A DNA stretch of 6,780 nucleotides. Source: an uncultured Oscillospiraceae bacterium (GTDB lineage Bacteria; Bacillota; Clostridia; Oscillospirales; Oscillospiraceae). Positions 1-5,338 of the stretch are shown piece by piece; within the stretch, counting starts at the first letter, position 1; each line of letters begins with the position of its first letter. Made by a program: the position numbers and the translations under genes. The stretch is taken from the NCBI GenBank assembly GCA_900752285.1, contig CAADUW010000191.1:1-6780 (forward strand). Direction: 5' to 3'. The notes under the pieces were generated by a model that was given only the letters and a program-made list of their open reading frames with translations, was not told the origin of the DNA and did no database searches.

Positions 1-140
1 CGCCGTTTTGCTCTGCCAGTGACCGCACGATCAGCTCCATGCGGTTTCGTGCCGCTTCGTCAATCTCGGCGCAATACTGTCTTACGTACACCCAGCTATC
101 CCGAGGGATCTTGCGTGGGTTGTGTGCCGGAAGATAAATT
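1..140 (-). pseudogene. Truncated TnpV-like transposon protein fragment
   Basis: On the minus strand a frame is open from about position 221 to the left edge of the window. From about position 140 it reads like a real protein: ...PRKIPRDSWVYVRQYC, then AEIDEAARNRMELIVRSLAE, then QNG at the edge. The second half resembles, from memory, the region of TnpV-type transposon proteins where an 'EIDE-A---R-E----LAE--G' stretch precedes the C-terminal domain. The 5' side has no ATG before the internal Met in RNRMEL and no ribosome binding site. An in-frame TAA lies at 224-222, inside the palindromic element at 134-226, so the gene appears to have lost its N-terminal half there. The 3' end lies outside the window. 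TnpV's role is poorly known; it is carried by Tn4451-type and other clostridial mobile elements. The family call is tentative; a decayed fragment of another accessory gene is possible. Confidence 0.35.
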
Positions 141-226
141 GGAATCCGGCGGAGCGAAGCCCCCCTGGCTCTTCCTCTGGGGGAGCCAAGGGCGCTTCGC
201 GCTGATATGGTAATTTCCAATTTATC
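134..226. repeat. MITE-like long palindromic element with 12-bp terminal inverted repeats
   Basis: GATAAATTGGAA at 134-145 and TTCCAATTTATC at 215-226 are perfect 12-bp inverted repeats. Inside them, 155-172 and 183-200 pair at 16 of 18 positions around a 10-nt loop (173-182). The whole 93-bp segment could fold into one long hairpin with an internal asymmetric loop. This is the shape of a small non-autonomous palindromic element (MITE- or REP-like). No target-site duplication is obvious at the edges. It lies between a truncated gene fragment and the vanZ-like promoter, so it may mark the point where older sequence was lost. Confidence 0.6.
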
Positions 227-256
227 CGCCGTCCCGCACTGGCTTTTTTTCGGGAA

Positions 257-277
257 GGATGCTATAATGAAGCATCC
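257..277 (+). promoter_or_regulatory. Promoter -10 box with overlapping inverted repeat, upstream of the vanZ-like gene
   Basis: A perfect TATAAT lies at 263-268. The -35 region at the matching distance (about 240-245, TGGCTT) is weak. GGATGCT (257-263) and AGCATCC (271-277) form a perfect 7-7-7 inverted repeat whose left arm runs into the -10 box and whose right arm would fall at about the transcription start. Such a site could bind a dimeric regulator that blocks RNA polymerase; that is inference. The strong ribosome binding site at 286-294 follows. Confidence 0.55.
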
Positions 278-300
278 GAAACATAGGGGGAGGGAAACGG

Positions 301-768
301 ATGAACAGGCGGAGAATGTTTGCAGGCTTTTTTCTGCTGGGCGTGTACACCGGTGTCCTGCTCTGGCTGCTGTTCTGGCGGGAGCGGACGACAGAGGGAA
401 TCCCCTATCTGCACCGGCTTCCCATGCACCTGAATCTTTCCCCTCTCCGGACCATCCGGCTGTATCTGCGCCTGCTGCGGTCCAGTCAGCCTCATCTGGT
501 ACGGATCGCCCTTGTCAATCTCGCCGGCAACATTGTGATGTTCCTCCCTCTGGGCTTTCTGCCGCCGCTTCTGTTTTCCGGTCTGCGGCGGTGGTATCGG
601 ATGCTGCCAGCCGCCGCCGGGATCATCGCTGCCGCGGAGCTGCTGCAAATGCTCCTGCTGGTGGGTACCTGCGATGTGGACGACCTGATTCTGAACCTGC
701 TGGGCACCGCCGCAGGCTACGGCCTGTTTGCGCTTACAAAAAGCAGACGACAAAAAGCGGACAGTTGA
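301..768 (+). CDS. VanZ-like family membrane protein
   Basis: This 155-residue integral membrane protein belongs to the VanZ-like family. VanZ itself gives low-level teicoplanin resistance by an unknown mechanism, and most family members are uncharacterised. The family signature is clear: N73-L-A-G-N77 followed by MFLPLGF (80-86), then E113 with Q116, then a C-D-V-D-D run (124-128) with N132 and G135. Hydrophobic segments lie at about 7-26, 68-90, 101-121 and 129-147, so it has about four membrane helices, as usual for the family, with a basic C-terminal tail (SRRQK). The ATG at 301 is set by a G-rich Shine-Dalgarno (286-294, containing GGGAGG) six bases upstream and by a TATAAT at 263-268. 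It converges on the second capA gene with only 45 bp between the stop codons. It is transcribed alone, so a link to the cell-wall genes opposite is only by proximity. The name vanZ should not be taken to imply a van operon, as no vanA/B/H/X/R/S gene is present. Confidence 0.9.
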   Translation: MNRRRMFAGFFLLGVYTGVLLWLLFWRERTTEGIPYLHRLPMHLNLSPLRTIRLYLRLLRSSQPHLVRIALVNLAGNIVMFLPLGFLPPLLFSGLRRWYRMLPAAAGIIAAAELLQMLLLVGTCDVDDLILNLLGTAAGYGLFALTKSRRQKADS

Positions 769-777
769 CCTTCAAAA

Positions 778-812
778 GGAAAACCGTCCGTTTTTTTGCC
801 GTCTGTTTTTCC
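778..812. terminator. Possible weak bidirectional terminator between convergent genes
   Basis: GGAAAAC at 778-784 can pair with GTTTTTCC at 805-812, one base bulged, across a loop of about 20 nt that contains a run of seven T (791-797). Read on the minus strand the stem is followed by TTTT (777-774). On the plus strand a smaller stem, AAAAC (780-784) with GTTTT (790-794), runs directly into the T tract. Neither stem is GC-rich, so termination may be inefficient, but the convergent setting and T-rich tracts fit a shared terminator for the vanZ-like and capA genes. Confidence 0.35.
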
Positions 813-813
813 G

Positions 814-2208
814 TTACCTTCCCACGGCGGCAAGGTATGCCGCATCCCGGGTCTCCCGGGCCTGGGCCAGCGCCTGCCGGATGTCCGCCATGCCCGCGCC
901 GGTAATGGCGTCGGTACGGTCATAGGATTCCAGGCTGCGGCTGTACTCCCGGTCGGTCAGCTGATACAGGTTCTGCCAGTCCTCCCGGGTGTCGTTATCC
1001 AGCGGGAGAATGTTATATTCCACGCCGCTGTCTCCGGTGTGCATGTTCACCCAGGTGGGCAGCAGCTCCGCATCCGCCAGATACACGGTCCCGTCGGAAT
1101 ATTTATCGAAGGATACGGAAAACAGGGCACCGTCCTCGGTATTGCCGGTGTTCAGGTTCATCAGTTCCCGGCGCTGGTTGGAAACGGCGTTGCCCAGAGA
1201 GTAAATACACGCCGTCAGATGCGACGGGTCCTCCGTACTCCGCAGAAGCGCCGCAGGCTGCACCACATGGGGATGGGCACCGATAATGGCGTCAAAGCCC
1301 ATGTCGCAGACCTTCTGGGCAATCTGCTGCTGATAGTTGTTTTCCGTCAGCTCATACTCCGTGCCCCAGTGGACAAGGAAAACCGTTGCCTCCGCGCCCT
1401 CCGCAAGCATCTGCTCCCGGATCCCGGAAAGCTCCGTGTAGAATCCGTCCAGATTTCCGTAGGAGAAGAAATTCACCAGCTCCGGCTTTTCCACGGGGCT
1501 GTTGCCGTTGAGCCGGGGCCGGCCGTTTTCTCCCATGCTGGTGGTATAGGTGTAGCAGACGAACCCGATCCGGATACCGTTCACATCCGCCACATGGTAC
1601 CGCGGCTCGTCCCCGGACAGGCGGACGCCGTAAGCGGGGATCCCCGCCTGCCGGACTACCTCCACCGTCCGGGTCAGCCCGGCCATCAGGGTATCATAGC
1701 AGTGATTATTGGCGGTCTGGAGGGCGGTAAAGCCCGCGGCAACGGCACTGTCCACGATGTTATCCGGGCAGTTGAAATTGGGGTACCCCGCATAGGCCAC
1801 GTCCGGCCCCCGCAGGGTAGTTTCCAGATTGGCAACGGCATAGTCCGCTTTCTTTACATAGTCGCTGATATAGCGGAAGACGGAGGAAAAATCATAGGTG
1901 CCGTCGGCCTGCCTTACCGCGGTATTGGCGGCGAAAATGGGACCGTGCATCAACAGATCCCCCATGGCGCTGAGTCTGGCCGTTGCCACCACATGCTCCG
2001 GTTCCGGGAGGGTGGTTTCCGTGGTGGTCTCGGCGGAGGTTTCCGGCAGGGTCGTGCCGGAAATCTGCGGAACGGCAGGCGGCGTATCCGGTGTATCCCC
2101 TCTGGGAATCAGAAACAGAGCTCCCGCCGCCAGGGCAAGGATCAGAACGGGGATCAGCAGCAGTCCATACCGGCGCTTTGGCCGGGAAGCCTCGTATTTT
2201 CCGCGCAT
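814..2208 (-). CDS. CapA-family (PGA_cap) membrane-anchored protein, downstream paralog
   Basis: This 464-residue protein belongs to the CapA/PGA_cap family, which has a calcineurin-like metallophosphatase fold. It is named after CapA of the Bacillus anthracis poly-gamma-glutamate capsule system; the role of most clostridial members is unknown. A short basic N-terminus (1-13) precedes one membrane helix (about 14-34). A Thr/Pro/Glu-rich linker (36-70) leads into an extracellular domain from about 72. Expected metal-site motifs are present in order: GDLLMH (83-88), NLET (127-130), ANNH (166-169), HWGTEY (280-285) and GAHPHVVQP (310-318). The ATG at 2208 is supported by AAGGAG (minus strand, 2221-2216) seven bases upstream. 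The protein is clearly paralogous to the CapA protein encoded just upstream, sharing motifs, linker end (PEPEHVVATA) and both termini. No CapB, CapC or CapE gene is in view, so poly-gamma-glutamate synthesis cannot be claimed. No lipobox is seen; the helix is an uncleaved anchor. Confidence 0.9.
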   Translation of the reverse strand: MRGKYEASRPKRRYGLLLIPVLILALAAGALFLIPRGDTPDTPPAVPQISGTTLPETSAETTTETTLPEPEHVVATARLSAMGDLLMHGPIFAANTAVRQADGTYDFSSVFRYISDYVKKADYAVANLETTLRGPDVAYAGYPNFNCPDNIVDSAVAAGFTALQTANNHCYDTLMAGLTRTVEVVRQAGIPAYGVRLSGDEPRYHVADVNGIRIGFVCYTYTTSMGENGRPRLNGNSPVEKPELVNFFSYGNLDGFYTELSGIREQMLAEGAEATVFLVHWGTEYELTENNYQQQIAQKVCDMGFDAIIGAHPHVVQPAALLRSTEDPSHLTACIYSLGNAVSNQRRELMNLNTGNTEDGALFSVSFDKYSDGTVYLADAELLPTWVNMHTGDSGVEYNILPLDNDTREDWQNLYQLTDREYSRSLESYDRTDAITGAGMADIRQALAQARETRDAAYLAAVGR

Positions 2209-2222
2209 GCAGATTCTCCTTT

Positions 2223-2290
2223 CTGTATACAGGGCAGCAAACGGATTTTAACGCACCGGCCCAAAGCGTTCCTGACGCTCCCTCCGGGAG
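2223..2290. promoter_or_regulatory. Short palindromes upstream of the downstream capA gene
   Basis: The 171-bp gap between the two capA genes contains three small symmetrical sites. CTGTATACAG (2223-2232) is a perfect 10-bp palindrome just upstream of the ribosome binding site. AGCGT/ACGCT (2265-2269 with 2275-2279) and CTCCC/GGGAG (2278-2282 with 2286-2290) are 5-bp hairpins. No good promoter could be placed for the downstream gene: TTAAAA and TATACA on the minus strand are 16 bp apart but would start transcription on top of the ribosome binding site. The gene may depend on read-through from the upstream paralog. Confidence 0.25.
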
Positions 2291-2328
2291 TGCCTTGCTC
2301 TGAATTCCCATTTCCCACCCGGACAGCA

Positions 2329-2382
2329 GCAGGGGCTGTCGATTCTTTTGGGAATCGGCGGCCCCTGCATTTGTTTTTCTTA
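2329..2382 (+). terminator. Strong hairpin after the upstream capA gene, with its T tail on the plus strand
   Basis: Positions 2329-2345 pair with 2352-2368 as a 17-bp stem (GCAGGGGC/GCCCCTGC plus CGATTC/GAATCG) with a 6-nt loop. Two of the inner pairs are G-T, which hold in plus-strand RNA but become A-C mismatches in minus-strand RNA. The T-rich tail (2370-2382) also follows on the plus-strand side; minus-strand RNA leaves the stem into TGCTGTCC. The structure therefore looks like an intrinsic terminator for plus-strand (antisense) transcription, although it sits right after the stop of a minus-strand gene. It may still pause minus-strand polymerase or protect the 3' end of that mRNA. Confidence 0.6.
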
Positions 2383-3876
2383 CTGCGTCGGCTGGACGGC
2401 GGCAAGGTAGGCGGCTTCTCGCTGCTCTCTCGCGTCCGCCAGATAATACTGGCACTTGGTCAGCCCGTCTCCCACCAGCGCCATGGTCCGGTTATAGGAG
2501 TTCTTCGCGGCGTTGACCGTGCTCTCGTTGATGTTGTACAGCTCCCCCCACTGGTCCACCTTGTCATAGTCCAGCGGCAGGATCACATACTCCCGGTTCA
2601 GGTACACCCAGGTAGGGATGAGATTCACGCTGTCCACATAGACGGTGCCGTCGGAATACTTGCTGAACGTCACGCTGATCCAGACGCCGTCCTCCGTGTG
2701 GGCGGTGGAGACCGAGGACAGATTTCCGAGGCGCTGGTTGGAAACTGCGTTGCCCATGGAGTACAGGACCACGGTCTTGTGGTCGGAATCCACGGTGCTG
2801 GTCAGCAGATCCATGGGCTGCACCACATGGGGATGCCCGCCGATAATTACGTCAATGCCCAGGTCGCACAGCTTCTGGGCGATTGCCTCATGGGCGGCAG
2901 GCTGGGTCAGGGCATATTCCTGAGGCCCCCAGTGGATGAACATCATGGTTGCCTCCACCCCGGCGTCTTTCATTTCCTTCAGATACTGCTCCACCTCGGT
3001 ATACATCCGGCTGGGATCGCTGGGCAGGTAGCAGTTGATGTTGTCATAGGTTGCGCCGGTCATGGGCAGACCGTTCAGCGCGGGCACATTGCCGGTGCCG
3101 TCGGAGGTTTCGTAGGTGTAGCAGAGCATGCCGATCCTGATGCCGTTGATCTCCTTGATGGCATACTTGGGGTCGTCCGCCGAGGCCATGGTGCCGAGGG
3201 TATCCAGCCCCGTTCCCCGGACCACCTCGATAGTGCGCAGGTAGCCGTCAATGCCCGTGTCGAAGCTGTGGTTATTGGCGGTCAGGAGCATGTCAAAGCC
3301 CGCGTCCTTTGCCGCCGTCACGATCTCGTCCGGGCAGTTGAAGAAGGGGTAGCCCTGATAGGGCTTGGAGGAGCCTGCCAGTGTGGTTTCCAGATTGGCA
3401 ATGGCAAAATCCGTGGACTCCGAGTAGGGCTTCAGCTCCCGGAAGATGAAATCGAAGTTATAGCCGCCGTCCGAAGTCGCCGCGGCGGTGATGATGGGCT
3501 TGTGCATCAGCAGGTCGCCGGTTGCGGAGACCGTTGCCGTGGCGACCACATGCTCCGGCTCCGGTACGGTGGTTTCCGTGGGTGTTTCCGTTGTCCCCTC
3601 GGGCCGGGTCTGAGGCGTATTGTTTTCGGTTTCCGTCGCGGAAAGTTGATCATCCGGTGTTGGATCCGGCGTCTTTTTCATGGCTCCCAGCAGCTTCACC
3701 GTGCCGAAGCCCAGCACCGCTACCAACAGCAGGCTCAGCAGGATCGGAACAATGGGGCTTTTCTTTTTCGGGGGTCTTCTGTAGCCGCCGCCTCTTTGGG
3801 GCTGGGCAGGCTGACGGTTCCGGGGGGCAGGATTCCTTCCGGCTCTCCCTCTGGGCGCTTCAAATTTTCCGGGCAT
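2380..3876 (-). CDS. CapA-family (PGA_cap) membrane-anchored protein, upstream paralog
   Basis: This 498-residue protein has the same architecture as the next gene downstream. A long, very basic Arg/Pro/Gly-rich cytoplasmic segment (1-39) precedes a membrane helix (about 41-64). A Thr/Pro/Glu-rich extracellular linker (68-108) leads into a CapA/PGA_cap metallophosphatase-fold domain from about 109. Motifs in order are GDLLMH (120-125), NLET (161-164), ANNH (200-203), HWGPQEY (315-321) and GGHPHVVQP (346-354), so the predicted metal ligands are intact. It should act on the outer face of the membrane; the substrate is unknown. The start at 3876 is well supported by AGGAGG on the minus strand (3890-3885) eight bases upstream. 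Alanine racemase lies 102 bp upstream on the same strand. A terminator-like hairpin in that gap contains a TATAAA, so this gene may have its own promoter or be partly read through from alr. The basic N-terminal tail is longer than in its paralog and could contact nucleic acid, phospholipid or cytoplasmic partners (inference). Confidence 0.9.
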   Translation of the reverse strand: MPGKFEAPRGRAGRNPAPRNRQPAQPQRGGGYRRPPKKKSPIVPILLSLLLVAVLGFGTVKLLGAMKKTPDPTPDDQLSATETENNTPQTRPEGTTETPTETTVPEPEHVVATATVSATGDLLMHKPIITAAATSDGGYNFDFIFRELKPYSESTDFAIANLETTLAGSSKPYQGYPFFNCPDEIVTAAKDAGFDMLLTANNHSFDTGIDGYLRTIEVVRGTGLDTLGTMASADDPKYAIKEINGIRIGMLCYTYETSDGTGNVPALNGLPMTGATYDNINCYLPSDPSRMYTEVEQYLKEMKDAGVEATMMFIHWGPQEYALTQPAAHEAIAQKLCDLGIDVIIGGHPHVVQPMDLLTSTVDSDHKTVVLYSMGNAVSNQRLGNLSSVSTAHTEDGVWISVTFSKYSDGTVYVDSVNLIPTWVYLNREYVILPLDYDKVDQWGELYNINESTVNAAKNSYNRTMALVGDGLTKCQYYLADAREQREAAYLAAVQPTQ

Positions 3877-3910
3877 GAAATTTGCCTCCTTTGGTTTCGT
3901 AAAAATTTCA

Positions 3911-3961
3911 GAAAAACGGAATTTCTCCGGGATATTTTATAATTTCCGGAGAAAATTTCCG
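3911..3961 (-). terminator. Intrinsic terminator of alr with an embedded -10-like sequence
   Basis: On the minus strand, 3961-3946 pairs with 3930-3917: nine perfect pairs (TTTCTCCGG/CCGGAGAAA) extended by CGGAA/TTCCG after a small bulge. A TTTTT run (3916-3912) follows directly. This is a good intrinsic terminator just after the alr stop codon. The 15-nt loop (3931-3945) is AT-only apart from one G and contains TATAAA on the minus strand (3941-3936), a possible -10 box for the upstream capA gene, with only a weak TTCGGA at -35. The same inverted repeat could thus act as an RNA terminator for alr and a DNA site at the capA promoter. Confidence 0.65.
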
Positions 3962-3978
3962 AACTGTCCGCACGGGCT

Positions 3979-5145
3979 TCAGCACTGGCTGGGGTCATCC
4001 AGCAGATACCGGACGACAGAGATCTTCTGTCCGCCGCTGCGATAGACCCGGGGAACTCTGCGGCTGATTCCGCAGACAAATTCATAGTTGAAGCTGTCCG
4101 CCGCCGCGGCGATCTGCTCCACGGTGATCCGCTCCGGGCCGTCCGCCCCCACCAGCGTCACCGGGTCCCCCAGAGCGGTCTCCGGGATCGCCGTTACGTC
4201 CACCATCATCTGATCCATGCAGACCCTGCCAAGAATGGACGCCCGCTTGCCGTGGATCAGTACGTAAAACCTTCCGGACAGGCTTCTGCGATAGCCGTCG
4301 GCATAGCCCACCGGAACGGTCGCCACCATAGTCGGCGCCGTGGTGGTACAGGTACCGCCGTAGCTGATCTGCCGTCCGGGAGGCAGGAGCTTGATATGGG
4401 TAACGCGGCTGACCCAGGACAGGGCGGGAGTCAGTCCCAGCAGGGTTGGGTCCACTTCATCGCTGGGATACATGCCGTAGGTCACAATGCCGGAACGGAC
4501 CATTTCATAGGGGGAACAGAAGTTCATAAGCCCTGCGGAGTTGTCCAGATGCCGGATGGGAATCTCCACCCCCAGCTCCTTCAGATAGCCGTCAAAGGCG
4601 GCGAACCGTTCCGCCTGCTGCCGGGCGCGGGTCAGGTCGGCGCAGTCCGCCGTAGCGAAATGGCTGAACAGTCCCTCGGCACGGAGTCCGGGCAAGGCGG
4701 CGATCCTTGCGCAGACTGCCGCGTCCTCCCGGGTCGCCTGAAAGCCGATCCGGCTCATGCCCGTATCCACGGCAAAATGGAACGGGGCACAGACGCCCGC
4801 CTCCACCGCCGCCCGGGACAGGGCAGCCGCGTCGTCATAATGAAAAATGGTAGGGCGGATGCCCTGCTTCACCGCTGTCGGGAACGCGCGCACCGGCGTA
4901 TATCCCAGAATCAGAATGGGAATGGAAATTCCCGCCTGCCGCAGCTCCATGGCTTCCAGAATGGAGCTGACGCCGAAAAAGGCACATTTCTTTTCCAGCC
5001 GCCGGGCGACCTGCACCGCCCCATGCCCATAGGCATCGGCCTTAATGACCGCCATGACCAGCTTCCCGGTTTTTTCGCGCACGGCCTCCAGATTTCCCTC
5101 AATGGCATCCAGATCGATCAGGAGCTGGGTATTATCAAACTGCAA
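3979..5145 (-). CDS. alr: Alanine racemase
   Basis: This is a PLP-dependent, fold-type III alanine racemase that interconverts L- and D-alanine in the cytoplasm, feeding the D-Ala-D-Ala ligase step of peptidoglycan synthesis. It has 388 residues, normal for the family. K35 in AVIKADAYGHG (32-42) is the PLP-binding lysine and Y281 in VGYADGY (279-285) is the catalytic tyrosine from the other subunit. Other expected motifs are DTGMSRIGF (127-135), SHFATAD (161-167), HLDNSAG (199-205), IVTYGMYPS (220-228) and GRVCMDQMMVDVT (306-318). The usual 'RPG' before I220 is here RSG. The start is a TTG (5145-5143): an in-frame TGA lies three codons upstream and no ATG is close, while the LLIDLDAIEGN motif begins at residue 8 as expected. 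The Shine-Dalgarno (AAGTGAG, 5162-5156) is poor and 10 bases away, so translation may be modest. A good promoter lies upstream and a terminator follows. It is a soluble enzyme, not the membrane-bound VanT serine racemase. Confidence 0.95.
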   Translation of the reverse strand: MQFDNTQLLIDLDAIEGNLEAVREKTGKLVMAVIKADAYGHGAVQVARRLEKKCAFFGVSSILEAMELRQAGISIPILILGYTPVRAFPTAVKQGIRPTIFHYDDAAALSRAAVEAGVCAPFHFAVDTGMSRIGFQATREDAAVCARIAALPGLRAEGLFSHFATADCADLTRARQQAERFAAFDGYLKELGVEIPIRHLDNSAGLMNFCSPYEMVRSGIVTYGMYPSDEVDPTLLGLTPALSWVSRVTHIKLLPPGRQISYGGTCTTTAPTMVATVPVGYADGYRRSLSGRFYVLIHGKRASILGRVCMDQMMVDVTAIPETALGDPVTLVGADGPERITVEQIAAAADSFNYEFVCGISRRVPRVYRSGGQKISVVRYLLDDPSQC

Positions 5146-5199
5146 ATCAAATCAACTCACTTGGACTGAATTTCCTTCGGAAGGCATAACAATGAGCAT

Positions 5200-5228
5200 A
5201 TTTTATCATAGTCTCCCCGGAAAGTAAA
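5200..5228 (-). promoter_or_regulatory. Promoter of alr
   Basis: On the minus strand TTTACT (5228-5223) and TAAAAT (5205-5200) are separated by exactly 17 bp. They match the sigma-A consensus at four and five of six positions. The start point would be near 5193, giving a leader of about 48 nt before the TTG start. It is divergent from the promoter at 5285-5320. Confidence 0.6.
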
Positions 5229-5284
5229 CCGGATTCGGCAGGTTGGCTTTGGAAAAAGCTTAATTTTTTCTTTGGATTTGCATA

Positions 5285-5320
5285 TTCCGCTTTTTTCCGC
5301 GGTGTGTTATAATAGCGGAA
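5285..5320 (+). promoter_or_regulatory. Promoter of the DUF3786 gene with inverted and direct repeats
   Basis: A perfect TATAAT lies at 5308-5313; TTCCGC at 5285-5290 sits 17 bp upstream as a poor -35. TTCCGCT (5285-5291) and AGCGGAA (5314-5320) form a perfect 7-bp inverted repeat enclosing the spacer and -10 box. TTCCGC recurs at 5295-5300, exactly 10 bp after the first copy. An AT-rich stretch (about 5251-5275) lies upstream. A poor -35 with repeats one helical turn apart suggests a regulated promoter; the regulator is unknown. Confidence 0.5.
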
Positions 5321-5338
5321 ACAGCAAGGGGGCATTCT

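Noticed and set aside
19..213. 64-codon plus-strand frame at the left edge
   Set aside because: It crosses the palindromic element and runs antisense to a more protein-like minus-strand fragment; no ribosome binding site.
301..768. A van-type glycopeptide resistance operon
   Set aside because: Only a VanZ-like family protein is present; the racemase is soluble Alr, not VanT, and no ligase, dehydrogenase, dipeptidase or two-component gene is seen.
207..905. 232-codon plus-strand frame overlapping the vanZ-like gene
   Set aside because: Shadow of the vanZ-like gene in another frame; Pro/Ala/Ser/Arg-rich with no recognisable motif.
814..3876. A poly-gamma-glutamate capsule operon
   Set aside because: Only CapA-family proteins occur; CapB, CapC and CapE are absent from the window.
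4252..5169. 305-codon plus-strand frame opposite alr
   Set aside because: Antisense to a clear alanine racemase; explained by GC-rich codon use and lacking a ribosome binding site.
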